Shown piece by piece: positions 63,131 to 64,000 of a stretch of DNA of 64,000 nt. Position numbers and translations under genes: made by a program. How positions within the stretch are numbered: the first letter of the stretch is position 1; each line of letters opens with the position of its first letter. The stretch comes from CAWJLE01 sp963843645 (lineage in GTDB: Bacteria > Chloroflexota > Anaerolineae > DAOTYC01). The notes beneath the pieces were generated by a model. The model did not search any database. It was not told where the DNA came from and saw nothing but the letters and a program-made list of their open reading frames with translations. Where the stretch lies: positions 1,612,001 to 1,676,000 of the forward strand of contig CAWJLE010000003.1 of the NCBI GenBank assembly GCA_963843645.1, read 5' to 3'.

Positions 63131-63266
63131 CGCGGCTGGATTACGAAGCCCACCTGCGTGGGCTGACGACAGACTTCCGAAGTTTTGGGAACTTCCGAAG
63201 TCTGCGGCGAATATGCCTTCGTTGTCGTCGTCAGCCCGCGCAGGCGGGCTTCGTAATCCAGCCGCG
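63131..63266. repeat. 136-nt nested hairpin between two minus-strand genes
   Basis: The outer arms 63131-63170 and 63227-63266 (40 bp) match with two or three mismatches. The 56-nt loop holds an inner hairpin 63171-63184/63190-63203 (13 of 14). It lies in the 273-bp gap upstream of the TTG at 63046 and downstream of the stop at 63320. It may terminate the DUF2344 operon. Confidence 0.85.
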
Positions 63267-63319
63267 GCTTCAGCCGCCCCTCCGCCGCTACCCCTCACCC
63301 TTGAACGATGCTATCGCCG

Positions 63320-64000
63320 TCAATCCGCATCCAGCGCGCGGCGGAGCGAGTCGGGCTCGTCCGGTTCGCCCCGGAAAACGAGCCGCACTCGTTCGATCGA
63401 TCGCACCGCCCAGCCGAGCTCTTTCAAGACTTCGTCCGGTCGCCCGGCGGCCGCATTGCCGTTCGCCAACGTCATGCCGATGACGTGGCCGTCGTCTGCG
63501 ACGCCCACGAACCACAGGTCGCGAATCAGCGGCCGCAGATCGTACGCCCTCACGTGGCCCTTTACCTCACGCTCCCGGGGCAGGTGCTCCGCCGCCAGCA
63601 TCGCGGCCAATCCCTCGCGGACTGTGCCCTCCGTCAGGTCGGGCTCCAGCACGACCCGATACACGGCACACGCCATCTCCGCCTGGAGCGCCGGCGCTCG
63701 GACCGGCACCTCCGTCGCCGAGCGCGCGGCAAACCCTCTGGGAAGCTGACCGCGCACGCGCCGCAGCAGCTCCTCCGGCTCGAGCCGCTCGTCCAGCTCC
63801 ACGTCCATGATTTCCGCGCGGCCGGTCTGCCCCACCGCCAGGGCGGCGGCAAAGGTCAGCTTCGGCCGTGGATTGAAGCCGAACGAGTACGCAATGGGCA
63901 CCTCGGCCCGCCTCATGACTCGTTCCCAGGCGCGCATGACTGCCAGGTGAGCAACGTACTTCACCGGCTCGCCCTGCGAAAACACGACTCGAACACGTTG
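63320..64000 (-). CDS. DUF2344 (TIGR03936-type, radical SAM-linked) protein, N-terminus beyond window
   Basis: About 226 residues are visible; the frame is open through base 64000. 'VVFSQGEPVKYVAHLAVMRA' and 'IAYSFGFNPRPKLTFAAALAVG' are the N-terminal signature of the domain that accompanies radical SAM proteins in many anaerobic and Chloroflexota genomes, where the two are adjacent or fused. The first one or two beta strands lie outside the window. The function of the domain is unknown. A radical SAM gene would be expected just beyond the right edge. Confidence 0.85.
   Translation of the reverse strand, partial: QRVRVVFSQGEPVKYVAHLAVMRAWERVMRRAEVPIAYSFGFNPRPKLTFAAALAVGQTGRAEIMDVELDERLEPEELLRRVRGQLPRGFAARSATEVPVRAPALQAEMACAVYRVVLEPDLTEGTVREGLAAMLAAEHLPREREVKGHVRAYDLRPLIRDLWFVGVADDGHVIGMTLANGNAAAGRPDEVLKELGWAVRSIERVRLVFRGEPDEPDSLRRALDAD

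Noticed and set aside
24000..64000. Diversity-generating retroelement or reverse transcriptase for the SUMF1 array
   Set aside because: No reverse-transcriptase motif (YxDD) or template repeat was found in the window, so only the variable-protein side is reported as a hypothesis.
1..64000. CRISPR arrays, rRNA genes, insertion-sequence transposases
   Set aside because: No regular 25-40 bp direct-repeat/spacer series, no rRNA core sequences and no DDE transposase ORF seen.

Overview
The window is high-GC bacterial DNA with strong Shine-Dalgarno sites and ordinary sigma70-type promoters (TTGACA/TATAAT). Large secreted proteins with Ig/NBR1-like, FHA, concanavalin-like and SUMF1 domains, a quinol:cytochrome c reductase whose cytochrome b is fused to c-type haems, and a DUF2344 (radical-SAM-linked, TIGR03936-type) protein together suggest the phylum Chloroflexota. 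This is inferred from gene content only; there is no rRNA or marker phylogeny here. At least nine genes are broken by single-base indels, many in short homopolymers, which looks like a long-read assembly with residual errors.

Layout. 1-4.1 kb: secreted concanavalin-like repeat proteins and a two-domain fasciclin protein. 4.2-7.8 kb: Rieske plus cytochrome b/penta-haem c operon behind a consensus promoter. 7.9-9.1 kb: an AlkZ-like winged-helix protein. 9.1-15.6 kb: a signalling cluster with a hybrid receiver-PAS-kinase-receiver (two frameshifts) and two paralogous 7TM-PAS-HisKA_2 kinases. 15.7-20.2 kb: a 119-nt palindrome, TPR and hypothetical proteins, a membrane protein and dGTPase. 20.4-24.5 kb: two tandem FHA-TM-Ig-NBR1 proteins, each frameshifted.

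24.58-about 61.3 kb: an apparent integrative element. It begins at tRNA-Gln(CTG) with a tyrosine recombinase just downstream. Its left half (26.4-43.0 kb, all minus strand) is a cargo array of secreted proteins sharing a TAIAV-type Ala/Thr/Pro stalk and ending mostly in catalytically dead SUMF1/C-type-lectin-like domains, with kelch, M48-protease, Ig/NBR1 or unknown modules and two pseudogenes. The middle (43.2-49.8 kb) has replication and transfer functions: replication-relaxation protein, DUF2958, a strongly structured non-coding stretch, SSB, a Rep protein with iteron-like repeats inside its gene, an ExeA-like ATPase and a VirD4/TraD-like ATPase. 50.2-54.8 kb is a lower-GC two-gene operon encoding a CLCA-like metallopeptidase/VWA protein and a small paralogous partner. 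55.9-61.3 kb is a tightly overlapping operon: second SSB, SymE-like protein, and a methyltransferase-helicase system in which helicase motif I sits on the methyltransferase polypeptide and motifs Ia-VI on a separate one, with three small genes between.

61.3-64 kb: chromosomal-looking DNA with a 5'-truncated aldehyde ferredoxin oxidoreductase remnant, a three-repeat protein of unknown family, a nucleoside 2-deoxyribosyltransferase-like protein, a 136-nt nested hairpin and the 5'-truncated DUF2344 gene. The most unusual points are the split methyltransferase-helicase operon, the SUMF1 array, the structured region at 45.1-45.7 kb, and four independent frameshifts at the same heptamer CGAAATC.
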